The translations under genes were made by a program, and so were the position numbers. Under the pieces are notes generated by a model. The model saw nothing but the letters and a program-made list of their open reading frames with translations. It was not told the DNA's origin and did not search any database. This document shows positions 28,118-36,767 of a stretch of DNA of 47,828 nt, one piece after another. Each line of letters begins with the position of its first letter. Within the stretch, counting starts at the first letter, position 1. Source of the stretch: Planctomycetota bacterium (GTDB taxonomy: Bacteria; Planctomycetota; UBA1135; UBA2386); the NCBI GenBank assembly GCA_014192625.1, contig BJHM01000009.1, positions 87,347-135,174 of the forward strand, written 5' to 3'.

Positions 28118-30058
28118 ATGCGCAATAGCCTCCACGCCGCAGTCCTCATGCTCAGCTTGTCCGGCTCCCTCATCGGACAGGAAGCTGCGCACATCCACAC
28201 CACCCGCGACGGCGCAAAGCTGCTAAAGCTGCCCAAGCAGGATGACGCATTTGGCTTCATCATCTTTGGCGACCGAACCGGCGGCCCGCCGGAAGGCATC
28301 AAGGTGCTCGCACAGGCGGTCGCAGATGCGAACCTGCTAGACCCGGACCTGGTGCTCACGGTCGGCGATCTCGTGAACGGCTACAACGACACCAAAGCCT
28401 GGCAGCTGCAGGCAACCGAGTATCGAAACACGATGGCATCGTTGCGGATGCCGTGGTTCCCGGTGGCCGGCAATCACGATGTCTACTTTCGCGGCAAGGA
28501 CAAACCGAACGGCGAGCACGAAAGTAATTTCGAGACCACGTTTGGCCCGCTGTGGTACGCGTTCGAACACAAGCGCAGCTGGTTCATCGTGCTCTACACC
28601 GATGAGGGCAACCCGCAGAACGGCAAAAAAGATTTTACGGATCCCAGTTGTCAGAACATGAGTGCGGAACAGTTTGCCTGGCTGGAGGCAACTTTGGCGC
28701 AGGCCAAGGACGCGCCGCATGTGTTCGTATTCATGCACCACCCGCGCTGGCTGCAGGCTCGCTATCCGGGTGCGGATTGGGACCGGGTGCACAAGGCACT
28801 GGCAAAGCACGGCAACTGCAACGCCGTGTTTGCCGGCCATCTGCACCGGATGCGCTTCGATGGAGTGCGCGATGGCATTCAATACTTCGCCGTTGCATCC
28901 GCAGGTGCAAACCTGCCGATGGATGCGCCGCAAGCAGGTTATCTGCACGAGTTCCACGTCATCACCGTTCGGCCGGAAGGCATTCAACTGGCGGCAATCC
29001 CGATCGGCACCGTGATCGACCCAAAGTTGATCAGCGGCCAGTTGAGTGACGATGCCGAACTGCTGCACGACAAACTGCGCCCCACCAACCTGCGCGGTTT
29101 GCAGTTTTTGGAACACGGCATGGTGCAAGGCACACTCAGCATGGAGTTCACCAATCCGGCGAGCCAACCGATCTCACTTTCGGTGCTGCCAAGTTTGGAT
29201 GATGGCTATGAGTTCACGCCCGATCATCAACACACGACGATCGCGCCCCTGATGACCACAACGATGGATTTCTTTGTCCGCCGCGCTGGCACCAAAGGCC
29301 GCGCGCCTCGGTTGCCGGATCTCGAACTGCGCGTCGACTATCTAGCTGCAGACCGGCGAGTCACGCTCCCATCGATAACCACCGAGGTGCCACTGGCTCC
29401 GCCAGCCGATCTCACGGTTCTCCCACCTGGCGACGGCGCGCTCTCACTGAGCGCCCGCGGCGACTGCCTGCAAATCGACAATGCTTCGCTGCCCTTGCCG
29501 GACGGCCCGTTCACGATCGAAGCATGGTGCATGCCCAGCGCGATCGACGATCACCGCGCGCTATTTGCCAAGACCGAACAGAGCGAGTTCGGCGTGTTCT
29601 GCAACGACGGCCGCCTGGAGTTCTCGGTGTTCCTCGACGGGCACTATGTGATTGCGCAAACCGAATCGATCGTGCTCACGAAAAACCGCTGGCAACACGT
29701 GGCTGTGGTGTTCGACGGCAAAGAGTTGCGCGCCTATGTCGATGGGGTCCTGGTCGTGCAAAAGGCGGCAAGCGGCAAGCGCAAGACCAATGCGCTGCCG
29801 CTCTACATTGGCGCCGACACCAATCAGAACGGTGAACCGATGGCGTTCTACCTAGGCTTTTTCGACGAAGTGCGGGTTTCATCTGCGGCGCGCTACTCAG
29901 GCAACTCGTTCACGCCCGCAGCCAAGTTCGAACCCGACTCCGACTCGGTCCTGTTGCTGCACTGCGACCAGAACGCGGGCACCTGGCTGGTCGACGCATC
30001 GAAAAACAAAATGCACCCCCGGCGACGCGGCAATGCCAACTGCGTGGCAAAGCAATAA
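28118..30058 (+). CDS. Secreted metallophosphatase fused to a LamG-like domain
   Basis: 646 residues, signal peptide MRNSLHAAVLMLSLSGSLIG. Calcineurin-like phosphoesterase motifs: Asp52 in FGDRTGG, TVGDLVNG (Asp84), GNHD (119-121), a His in MHHPRW and GHLH in FAGHLHRM. After a connecting beta-rich region, a concanavalin-like LamG domain spans about residues 445-640 (FTIEAWCMP, NRWQHVAVVFDGKELRAYVDG, GFFDEVRVS). Such fusions often act on extracellular phosphodiesters or phosphoesters attached to glycans, with the LamG domain providing binding. Start ATG at 28118 is at the signal peptide; the upstream TTG at 28079 would add 13 residues. Alone on the plus strand. Confidence 0.88.
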   Translation: MRNSLHAAVLMLSLSGSLIGQEAAHIHTTRDGAKLLKLPKQDDAFGFIIFGDRTGGPPEGIKVLAQAVADANLLDPDLVLTVGDLVNGYNDTKAWQLQATEYRNTMASLRMPWFPVAGNHDVYFRGKDKPNGEHESNFETTFGPLWYAFEHKRSWFIVLYTDEGNPQNGKKDFTDPSCQNMSAEQFAWLEATLAQAKDAPHVFVFMHHPRWLQARYPGADWDRVHKALAKHGNCNAVFAGHLHRMRFDGVRDGIQYFAVASAGANLPMDAPQAGYLHEFHVITVRPEGIQLAAIPIGTVIDPKLISGQLSDDAELLHDKLRPTNLRGLQFLEHGMVQGTLSMEFTNPASQPISLSVLPSLDDGYEFTPDHQHTTIAPLMTTTMDFFVRRAGTKGRAPRLPDLELRVDYLAADRRVTLPSITTEVPLAPPADLTVLPPGDGALSLSARGDCLQIDNASLPLPDGPFTIEAWCMPSAIDDHRALFAKTEQSEFGVFCNDGRLEFSVFLDGHYVIAQTESIVLTKNRWQHVAVVFDGKELRAYVDGVLVVQKAASGKRKTNALPLYIGADTNQNGEPMAFYLGFFDEVRVSSAARYSGNSFTPAAKFEPDSDSVLLLHCDQNAGTWLVDASKNKMHPRRRGNANCVAKQ

Positions 30059-30248
30059 CTGATCGCCGCAGCGACGATGCGGCACGGCTCTGCACCAAAA
30101 CGGCACGGCACAAAACCTTGCCCAGAACTCGCCACCAGCGAACTTTCTTGGCGATTGCCCCTCGTGCGCACGGAAACGGGCGAAGCATCCTTGGGCCAGC
30201 TCCTTTCGTCCGCTCAGGCAACCGCCACCAAGGCAACTGCCGCAGCCA
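30059..30248. other. Short spacer before the repeated pirin 3' end
   Basis: No gene seen. It runs from the metallophosphatase stop to the first copy of the 135-bp repeats. Confidence 0.5.
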
Positions 30249-30664
30249 AGCAGGGCGCGAATCGAATGCGCTCAGCAGCGACCGCTCTGATAGTCCTCGA
30301 CCGCTTGCTGCAGTTCTGCCTGCGTGTTCATCACAAATGGTCCGTAGTGCACGATCGGCTCACCGAACCGTTTGCCCGAAAGCAGCAGGGCGCGAATCGA
30401 ATGCGCTCAGCAGCGACCGCTCTGATAGTCCTCGACCGCTTGCTGCAGTTCTGCCTGCGTGTTCATCACAAATGGTCCGTAGTGCACGATCGGCTCACCG
30501 AACGGTTTGCCCGAAAGCAGTAGGGCGCGAATCGAATGCGCTCAGCAGCGACCGCTCTGATAGTCCTCGACCGCTTGCTGCAGTTCTGCCTGCGTGTTCA
30601 TCACAAATGGTCCGTAGTGCACGATCGGCTCACCGAACGGTTTGCCCGAAAGCAGTAGGGCGCG
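30249..30664 (-). repeat. 135-bp tandem triplication of the pirin gene's 3' end
   Basis: Three 135-bp units at 30249-30383, 30384-30518 and 30519-30653, with an 11-bp partial unit at 30654-30664. Only the rightmost is inside the intact pirin gene; the other two are detached copies of its last 40-odd codons with their TGA. Copies differ at very few bases (C/G at 30369 versus 30504; C/T in AGCAG/AGTAG). Both ends carry AGYAGGGCGCG, likely the microhomology that drove duplication. The unit is a multiple of three, so readthrough of each TGA would repeat the C-terminal peptide in frame. Confidence 0.95.
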
Positions 30665-31378
30665 CCCTGTTTCGCTGCCCGTTGCAAAAACGACATCCCC
30701 ATCGCGCGACAGCACCGCGCACTGCCGCGCAAGCAGCACCGTTGCTTTGGTGCCAACGCAAATCTTGCCCGTCACGCCGTGCACCAGAGCGGTATGCCCG
30801 CGCGGCACCGCAATCGTCACGCTCGCGTTCGCTGGCAGATCGACATCGAGGTAGGTCGGCTCGGCCGGCCGCGGCCGCACCGGCCCTTGCATGCCACCAA
30901 ACTCGCCAGCGATCACGCGCACTGTGCCGCCATTTGCGAGTGCACACACCGGAATGCGATCGGCTTCGATGTCGTCGTAAAAAGGCTCGCTCATCTTCTG
31001 CGCACTCGGCAGGTTGACCCATAGCTGGTAGCCAAACATCAGCCCCTGATCCTGCTGGGGTCGTTCCTCATGAATGATGCCGCGCGCGGCACTCATCCAT
31101 TGCACGCCGCCGGGGCCGAGGTCCCCCTCGTTGCCGTGGTTGTCCTTGTGCTTCATGCGACCCACGATCATGTAGGTCACAGTTTCAAAGCCGCGGTGCG
31201 GGTGTGGCGGGAAGCCCGCCACGTAGTCACTGGCATTCGCGGAGCGAAACTCGTCCAACAATAAAAACGGGTCAAGCTGCGTTGCCTGCCGTGGGTCGAA
31301 AAATCGCACGAGCTTCACGCCTGCGCCATCACTGGTGGCATAGCCTTGAAGGACGGACTGCACACTGCGGATCGTCAT
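30542..31378 (-). CDS. Pirin family protein
   Basis: Bicupin metal protein of 278 residues. Metal ligands are intact: His59 and His61 in PPHPHRGFETVTYM, and His103 with Glu105 in GIIHEERP. Bacterial pirins are often quercetin dioxygenases or regulators of central metabolism; activity cannot be chosen here. The C-terminus ([20 protein letters not shown]) is encoded in the first of three tandem 135-bp units. CATCCT, a near-match to TANNNT, lies 6 nt before the ATG. It is 73 bp downstream of the transglutaminase-like gene. Confidence 0.94.
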   Translation of the reverse strand: MTIRSVQSVLQGYATSDGAGVKLVRFFDPRQATQLDPFLLLDEFRSANASDYVAGFPPHPHRGFETVTYMIVGRMKHKDNHGNEGDLGPGGVQWMSAARGIIHEERPQQDQGLMFGYQLWVNLPSAQKMSEPFYDDIEADRIPVCALANGGTVRVIAGEFGGMQGPVRPRPAEPTYLDVDLPANASVTIAVPRGHTALVHGVTGKICVGTKATVLLARQCAVLSRDGDVVFATGSETGRALLLSGKPFGEPIVHYGPFVMNTQAELQQAVEDYQSGRC

Positions 31379-31451
31379 GTGCGCAGGATGGTCTTGCAGA
31401 AGTGCGCCTCACGCAAGTCGGCGGTCGCAAACGAATGCACCGGCAGAACGG

Positions 31452-32504
31452 CTACTTCACCGCGGACACGGACTTCAAATCCCAGCCCGTTGGCCCAAAG
31501 AACCCATCGAAAGGGCCCTCGCCATAGGCCCAGTAGTAAGGTGCCACCTGCAGCGATCCTGCGATCCGTTGCTGGTCCGGAAATGGCAACTGCAGGTCTG
31601 GATCGACGTGCAGCACGAGCATGTCACCATCGTCATTGCCAATAAAACTGGCAACGGACCGCCGCTGGTTTTGGACGGCGAACGTCGGGTCAATCGGCAC
31701 CCAGCCGAGGTCTGCTATGAACACCTCGACGCGAACGTGCGGCTGATCGAAGGCGTTTTCCATCGGCCCCGAGCCGCTCCTGCGCGGCTTTGCCAGCCGT
31801 CCGATCAAGGCACGCGCCGGCACCCGGTTGGCACGCATCGCGGCGATCAACAAATACGAAAAACCCGCACAGTCCGCTGCGGCACGAGCACAGACCAGCG
31901 ACACGCTCTTGTCCTCCAGCATGTCAAAGCGATAGGCAAAATCCGAGCGCAGCACCGTAATGATGCGCGCCGCCAGATCGAGCGGCGCCTCATTATCTGC
32001 ACGCAATAATCCGCCATGCTTGAGCCATTTCACGAAGGCTTGTGACTGGAAGTCAAACGTCCTGCTAGGGGCCTGATAAAAAGCCGCTTCGATGCTGCTG
32101 AGCGGCGTGACCTTTGGCGGCAGATCGCTTGCCTGCAAGGGCGCGAGCCTGCGACTCCACAGCGCGGCATCGACTTCGAGCGTGATCGACAACCGCGACG
32201 GCGCGACGGGATGTGCGACCGCGTGATCCCAAAACCGCACCGGCCGCGCCAGCGCGCTGCATTCAGCGGCAGGCTTTGCCCCGACCGAGTCGGTCAATCG
32301 CACCTCGGTCTGTGACGGCAGTTCGGGCAACTCGGGCAGAAACACCAGCCAACGCGAAACTGCAAACCGCGTGGTCTCGATCTCGTATTGAATCGTCGCG
32401 TGAATCGACTGGCAGACAGCCACCAAAAGCTTCTGGCGTGCCGATTGCGCGCACGCACCAACGCACAACGTGGCAACTGTCAACAGGAATGCAGGAGGGT
32501 GCAT
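31452..32504 (-). CDS. Secreted transglutaminase-like protein
   Basis: 350 residues. N-terminal signal (MHPPAFLLTVATLCVGACAQ); VGAC could be a lipobox or the end of a type I signal. The transglutaminase-core triad is visible: Cys212 in AADCAGFSYLLIAAMR, His256 in PHVRVEVFI and Asp272 in GWVPIDPTF. The first 150 residues are beta-rich with FLPELPELPS. Members include proteases and peptidoglycan- or protein-crosslinking enzymes; activity not assigned. The ATG at 32504 directly follows a GTG. Confidence 0.87.
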   Translation of the reverse strand: MHPPAFLLTVATLCVGACAQSARQKLLVAVCQSIHATIQYEIETTRFAVSRWLVFLPELPELPSQTEVRLTDSVGAKPAAECSALARPVRFWDHAVAHPVAPSRLSITLEVDAALWSRRLAPLQASDLPPKVTPLSSIEAAFYQAPSRTFDFQSQAFVKWLKHGGLLRADNEAPLDLAARIITVLRSDFAYRFDMLEDKSVSLVCARAAADCAGFSYLLIAAMRANRVPARALIGRLAKPRRSGSGPMENAFDQPHVRVEVFIADLGWVPIDPTFAVQNQRRSVASFIGNDDGDMLVLHVDPDLQLPFPDQQRIAGSLQVAPYYWAYGEGPFDGFFGPTGWDLKSVSAVK

Positions 32505-32693
32505 CACAAGCGAGTCTCAGATTTTTGCAGTTTTACCGATGGCCAGCTTGTAGAGGGTTAACCGCCTCGGCTACGGCCGTCAACCTCTGCTGAAGTTGAC
32601 GAGTTGGCTGTTGCTAAAAACGCCGCCCAGGGTCCCTTGCTCGACATCACATTGGCCGATGAGCAAGTGACGGCCCGCTGCTACAAGCAACAC

Positions 32694-33620
32694 ATGCCTC
32701 GCAATAAGCGTAGTACTCCTAAAAAACCCAACCCCAGGCGCAGCGTGCGGCAAAAGGCCAAAGCCAAGCCAAAACGCAAGCCACCCCGCTTCACCAAAAG
32801 CACGGCGGATCGCCACGTGCTCTATCAGGAGTCCGTCCAGGCACCCGAGCGCGACGCACGTTTCTTCCAGCGCTACTACCAAAAGACCACCGGCAAACCG
32901 CTGCGCGTCTTGCGGGAGGACTTTTGCGGCACGGCGCTGTTGTCGTGCTGGTTCGTGAAATTGCACAGCGAAAATCGCGCGATCGGCGTCGACTTGCACA
33001 ACCCAACTCTCAACTGGGCCCGCAAGCACAACGTGAAGCCGCTGCTGAACGAATCCCAGCAACAGCGCCTGTCGCTGGTCAATGACAGCGTGCTCAACGT
33101 GCTCCCGATAAAGGCGCAGTTGATCGCCGTGCTCAACTTCAGCTACTCGGTGTTTCACACGCGCGCCCTGCTGCGCGCATACCTCGCCAACGCGCTCGCG
33201 TCGCTCGACGCAGGCGGGATCCTTTTGATGGATGCGTGGGGCGGCCCCGATGTGATGGCGCACAAGACCGACCGCGTGCGCCACCACGGCTTTGACTACT
33301 TATGGGAGCAGCGCGCCTACGACCCGATCAGCCACCACATCGAATGCGCGATCCATTTCGAATTCCGTGACGGCACCAAGCTGAAGAACGCGTTCGTGTA
33401 CGACTGGCGACTGTGGACGATGGCCGAGTTGCGCGAGCTGTTCACTGAGGTCGGTTTTGCGGACGTTCACGTGCTTTGGGAAGGCACCAACCTTGCGACC
33501 TCCACCGGCAACGGTGCGTTTCGACGGAAGGAAGTCGGCGACAATGACCCGGCGTTTATCACCTATGTCGTCGGCCAAAAACCCGGCTGCAAGGGGCAAA
33601 ACAACCGTCGTCGCGGCTGA
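32694..33620 (+). CDS. Class I SAM-dependent methyltransferase with basic N-terminus
   Basis: 308 residues. The first 33 residues are strongly basic (many Lys, Arg, Pro), suggesting nucleic-acid or ribosome contact. The Rossmann methyltransferase fold follows. Motif I is atypical (LREDFCGTALLSCWF). The acidic ribose-binding Asp is in IGVDLHNPTLNWARKH. Motif IV-like LNFSYSVFHTR and GILLMDAWGGPD come later. A TTG at 32604 would add 30 unsupported residues. Related proteins occur in bacteria and eukaryotes, but no substrate is established that I can name. Followed by the saccharopine dehydrogenase-like gene 77 bp on. Confidence 0.82.
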   Translation: MPRNKRSTPKKPNPRRSVRQKAKAKPKRKPPRFTKSTADRHVLYQESVQAPERDARFFQRYYQKTTGKPLRVLREDFCGTALLSCWFVKLHSENRAIGVDLHNPTLNWARKHNVKPLLNESQQQRLSLVNDSVLNVLPIKAQLIAVLNFSYSVFHTRALLRAYLANALASLDAGGILLMDAWGGPDVMAHKTDRVRHHGFDYLWEQRAYDPISHHIECAIHFEFRDGTKLKNAFVYDWRLWTMAELRELFTEVGFADVHVLWEGTNLATSTGNGAFRRKEVGDNDPAFITYVVGQKPGCKGQNNRRRG

Positions 33621-33697
33621 CGGGAAACCGGCCTTTCTACCCCGCGGTGCCACCAGTCTTGCAGCCCAGCGGCGTGCCCTGCAAACTCCCCGCCCTC

Positions 33698-34774
33698 ATG
33701 AAGACAGTCGCAATCCTCGGTGCCGGCAAAATCGGCAAGATGGTCTGTCACCTGCTGCAGGGCTGTGACGACTACTCGGTGCGCGTCGGCGATGCGTTTG
33801 CGGGCTCGGTTAGCGCGATCGGCAAGGCCTACCCCAAAGTGCAAGCAAGCGTGGTCGACTTCGACAATGCTGCGTCGCTCGATGCAATCCTGAAGGGTGC
33901 CTATGCCGTGGTGTCCTGCGCGCCCTACCACTGCAACCCGCTGATCGCCGAGCGGGCGAAGGCCGCGTCTGCGCATTACTTCGATTTGACCGAGGACGTA
34001 AATGTCACGCACAAGGTCGTGCAGCTTGCCGGTGGCAGCAAGTCCGCATTTGTGCCGCAGTGCGGCCTTGCGCCGGGCTTCATCACGATGGTAGCGACCC
34101 ACCTGATGCGCCAGCTCGACACGGTGCGCGACCTGCGGTTGCGCGTCGGCGCCTTGCCGCGCTTCCCGAGCAACCAGCTGCAATACAATCTCACGTGGAG
34201 CACCGAGGGGCTGATCAACGAATATTGCAACCCCTGCGAAGCCATCGACAACGGCAAGCAAGTGCTGGTGCCGCCGCTCGAACAGCTTGAGCGGCTCACG
34301 ATCGAGGGGGTCGAATACGAGGCGTTCAATACTTCCGGCGGACTAGGCACGCTTGCCAAGTCGCTCAGTGGCAAGGTCAACAACCTCAACTACAAGACGA
34401 TCCGCTATCCGGGCCATTGCGAGTTGCTCAAGTTCTTGCTGCATGACCTGCTCATGCGCCATCACAAGGATGAGTTGGTGAAGATCTTTGACCGTTCGAT
34501 CCCTGCCACGCAGAACGACCAGATCGTGATCTTCGTCTGCGCGATTGGCGAGCAGAACGGCAAGCTCACCGAACTGACTTACGCAAAGACTGTGCGCGAC
34601 CAGCAGATCGACGGAAAGCACTGGACCGGCATCCAGATCACGACCGCGGCGGGCATCACCGGCGTGCTCGACATGATGGCTACCGGCAAGCTCCCAACGG
34701 CTGGCCTCGTGAAGATGGAAGACGTGAACTACGAGGCGTTCTTGCAGAACCGCTTCGGCAAATACTTCGCCTAG
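33698..34774 (+). CDS. Saccharopine dehydrogenase-like oxidoreductase
   Basis: 358 residues. Opens with a Rossmann loop (KTVAILGAGKIGKMVCHLL); then VVSCAPYHCNPLIAERAKAA and YFDLTEDVN typical of saccharopine dehydrogenase (LYS9-type), with the C-terminal domain carrying KTIRYPGHCELLKFLLHDLL, the family's conserved YPGH segment. In bacteria these enzymes reduce or oxidise lysine-derived or spermidine-type imines; the substrate cannot be fixed. It ends in a convergent 65-bp gap with the nucleoside symporter gene. Confidence 0.9.
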   Translation: MKTVAILGAGKIGKMVCHLLQGCDDYSVRVGDAFAGSVSAIGKAYPKVQASVVDFDNAASLDAILKGAYAVVSCAPYHCNPLIAERAKAASAHYFDLTEDVNVTHKVVQLAGGSKSAFVPQCGLAPGFITMVATHLMRQLDTVRDLRLRVGALPRFPSNQLQYNLTWSTEGLINEYCNPCEAIDNGKQVLVPPLEQLERLTIEGVEYEAFNTSGGLGTLAKSLSGKVNNLNYKTIRYPGHCELLKFLLHDLLMRHHKDELVKIFDRSIPATQNDQIVIFVCAIGEQNGKLTELTYAKTVRDQQIDGKHWTGIQITTAAGITGVLDMMATGKLPTAGLVKMEDVNYEAFLQNRFGKYFA

Positions 34775-34776
34775 CC

Positions 34777-34818
34777 CGCGGGCCAACAGCTACGCGACGC
34801 GGGCCAATCGCTACACGC
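34777..34818. repeat. 21-bp imperfect tandem repeat 3' of the saccharopine dehydrogenase-like gene
   Basis: CGCGGGCCAACAGCTACGCGA and CGCGGGCCAATCGCTACACGC-type units follow each other directly, starting 3 nt after the stop, with about four mismatches. Confidence 0.7.
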
Positions 34819-34839
34819 CCAATGCGAAAGCCTGGCTGG

Positions 34840-36147
34840 CTATGCGACTTTCGCGCTGTTCGGTGGTTCTGCGGGTGGTTGGAACGCAATCGCGAGTACG
34901 ACCGCAGCGCCGAGCGCGATCAGCATCGGCAGCTTGAACAGGCCGGTGAAGTCGATGGTCTTCACTTGACTCACCGCGTCCACATGCGTGTAGACATCCT
35001 GGATCAAGTACGGGCAGATCGAGTTGGCAAGCAAGGCGCCGCCGCCGAGGATCATCAGGTTGAACAGGCCTTGCGCGCTGCTGCGAATGTCCTTTGGTAG
35101 GTAGGCATCAACGAAGATGTAGACCGTCGCAAAGAAGAACGCGTAGCAGACCCCATGCAGCACGTTTACCGCGACTACCAGGGAAGGATACTGCGGCAGG
35201 TAGGCGAACACCGCAAAGCGCGCCGCATGGCCGAGCACACCGATCACCATCGTCGTGCGCCAACCAAGCTTCTTCAGCACCGAGCCGAGCACGAACATCG
35301 TCGCAATCTCGGCCACCTGACCGATGCTCATCACCGGCATGATCCAGTTGCTAGCGATGCCAACCTTGTCGCTGCCGAGAAACGTGCCGGTCCAGTTGAA
35401 GTAGCAGTTGTGCACGAACGAATCGACGAAGGCCACGAGCCACAGGACCAGCACGAACGGGTGCTTCAACAGGCCAAAGGCCTTTGCCCACGCCTGACTC
35501 TCGGTCGCGCGGGGCGGCGTATGCGGCAGCAGGAAGCTGAACATTGCCAACAGCAATGAGGCGCCGCCAGCTACCAGGTAGGTCCACTTGGTTGCCGCTT
35601 GCGCTGCAGCGCCAGTCAACGGGTGCTTGAGTGCCGCAAGCAGCCACTCGATAAATCCGGTCTTTGCGCTCGCATCGACCGCGCTCCAATCGACGAACAC
35701 AAACGTGAACGGCCACGCAGCGAGAATCCAGCCGATCGTGCCGCCCATGCGCACGATGCCAAACTCCTTCTGCGGGTCGCGCATGTTTGCAAACGCGATC
35801 GAGTTGGTGATCGAGATGGTCGGCACATACAAAAGACAGTGCACATACATCAGGATCAGGAACGGCCAGAACGATGTTGCGAACGCCAATCCGAGCAATG
35901 CGGCACCGCTGACCAGATGGCTGAACGCGAGAAACTTCTCAGCGGCAAAATTGCGGTCAGCAAACTGGTTGCTGAAGAACATGCCGGCGATCGCGGCGAT
36001 CGGGAATGCATTTAGAATCCACGATTGCTGCGATGCAGTGAAATTAAGGCTTGGCAAGTAGCCAAAGATCAGCGGCAGCCACGCCCCCCAGATAAAAAAC
36101 TGGAGGACCATCATGAAGAACAACTTCCAAAGTGGCGAAGATGGCAT
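34840..36147 (-). CDS. MFS nucleoside:H+ symporter-like transporter
   Basis: 435 residues, 12 predicted helices, resembling the NHS family (NupG/XapB). Features are the early QFFIWGAWLPLIFGYL and NSIAFANMRDPQKEFGIVRMGGTIGWILAAW, and FNLMILGGGALLANSI near the end. The ATG at 36147 precedes the first helix. It is on the same strand as the small membrane protein and Tat Gfo/Idh gene but separated by about 190 bp. In Planctomycetes such transporters often sit beside Gfo/Idh enzymes. Import of a nucleoside or sugar is inferred. Confidence 0.87.
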   Translation of the reverse strand: MPSSPLWKLFFMMVLQFFIWGAWLPLIFGYLPSLNFTASQQSWILNAFPIAAIAGMFFSNQFADRNFAAEKFLAFSHLVSGAALLGLAFATSFWPFLILMYVHCLLYVPTISITNSIAFANMRDPQKEFGIVRMGGTIGWILAAWPFTFVFVDWSAVDASAKTGFIEWLLAALKHPLTGAAAQAATKWTYLVAGGASLLLAMFSFLLPHTPPRATESQAWAKAFGLLKHPFVLVLWLVAFVDSFVHNCYFNWTGTFLGSDKVGIASNWIMPVMSIGQVAEIATMFVLGSVLKKLGWRTTMVIGVLGHAARFAVFAYLPQYPSLVVAVNVLHGVCYAFFFATVYIFVDAYLPKDIRSSAQGLFNLMILGGGALLANSICPYLIQDVYTHVDAVSQVKTIDFTGLFKLPMLIALGAAVVLAIAFQPPAEPPNSAKVA

Positions 36148-36337
36148 ACGAGCGCGGCCTTTATGCAGTGCGCCATGGCAACAATGCGCCACAGCTGATG
36201 GAGTGCAGCGTAGGGCGAGATCGCTGCGGTTGACAGCCGACGATTGCTGCCAAAGGTCCAATGCGCGCAACGCATGGCCGCGCACGACCACTCCGCCGGT
36301 TATCTTGGGCATCCGCGGGCCGCAACTAGCAGAAAGT

Positions 36338-36763
36338 TCAGGCAGCTCGCGCTGCGAGCCGCCGGAGCACGCTTGCGAGTGCCGCCGGCGGAAAGGCGCC
36401 GAGCAGAATCAACGGCGAGGTCGCAAGGCACATCCCCAGCACAAAACTTGCCATCGCGAGCATGCCGATCGGCCCGTTCTTCGCGCCATCAAGCATGGGA
36501 CTCATTGTCAGCACCAAGTAGGCCATGGCCACAGCGGCAATTCCGGATGGCAAAATATCAAACGCGTTCCGATGGTGCGTGGTTTGCGCCGCACCGAGTA
36601 CGAGCCCCGCTGCCATGGGCGGCACAAGCCATGGGATCGTCACCGACCAAAAGCCATCGACAGCGGCACCGACCATGAATGAGACCGCGCCGAAGTAGGA
36701 GGTGATCGCCGCGATAGCGGAAATTATCACGATGAAGCCACCTGGTCCTTTGGGAGTGGTCAC
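36338..36763 (-). CDS. Small four-helix membrane protein
   Basis: 141 residues, four hydrophobic helices (around FIVIISAIAAITSYFG, IPWLVPPMAAGLVLGAA, SGIAAVAMAYLVLTM and MLAMASFVLGMCLATSPLILLGAF). No signal or known family. It starts 4 bp after the Gfo/Idh stop, so it is probably translated with it. It could help anchor or supply substrate to the Tat-exported enzyme, which is speculation. Confidence 0.7.
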   Translation of the reverse strand: MTTPKGPGGFIVIISAIAAITSYFGAVSFMVGAAVDGFWSVTIPWLVPPMAAGLVLGAAQTTHHRNAFDILPSGIAAVAMAYLVLTMSPMLDGAKNGPIGMLAMASFVLGMCLATSPLILLGAFPPAALASVLRRLAARAA

Positions 36764-36767
36764 TGGA

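Noticed and set aside
30118-31017. A 299-residue plus-strand frame over the pirin repeats
   Set aside because: It is antisense to pirin; its repeated Ser/Arg peptide is only the reverse of the 135-bp units and has no family motif.
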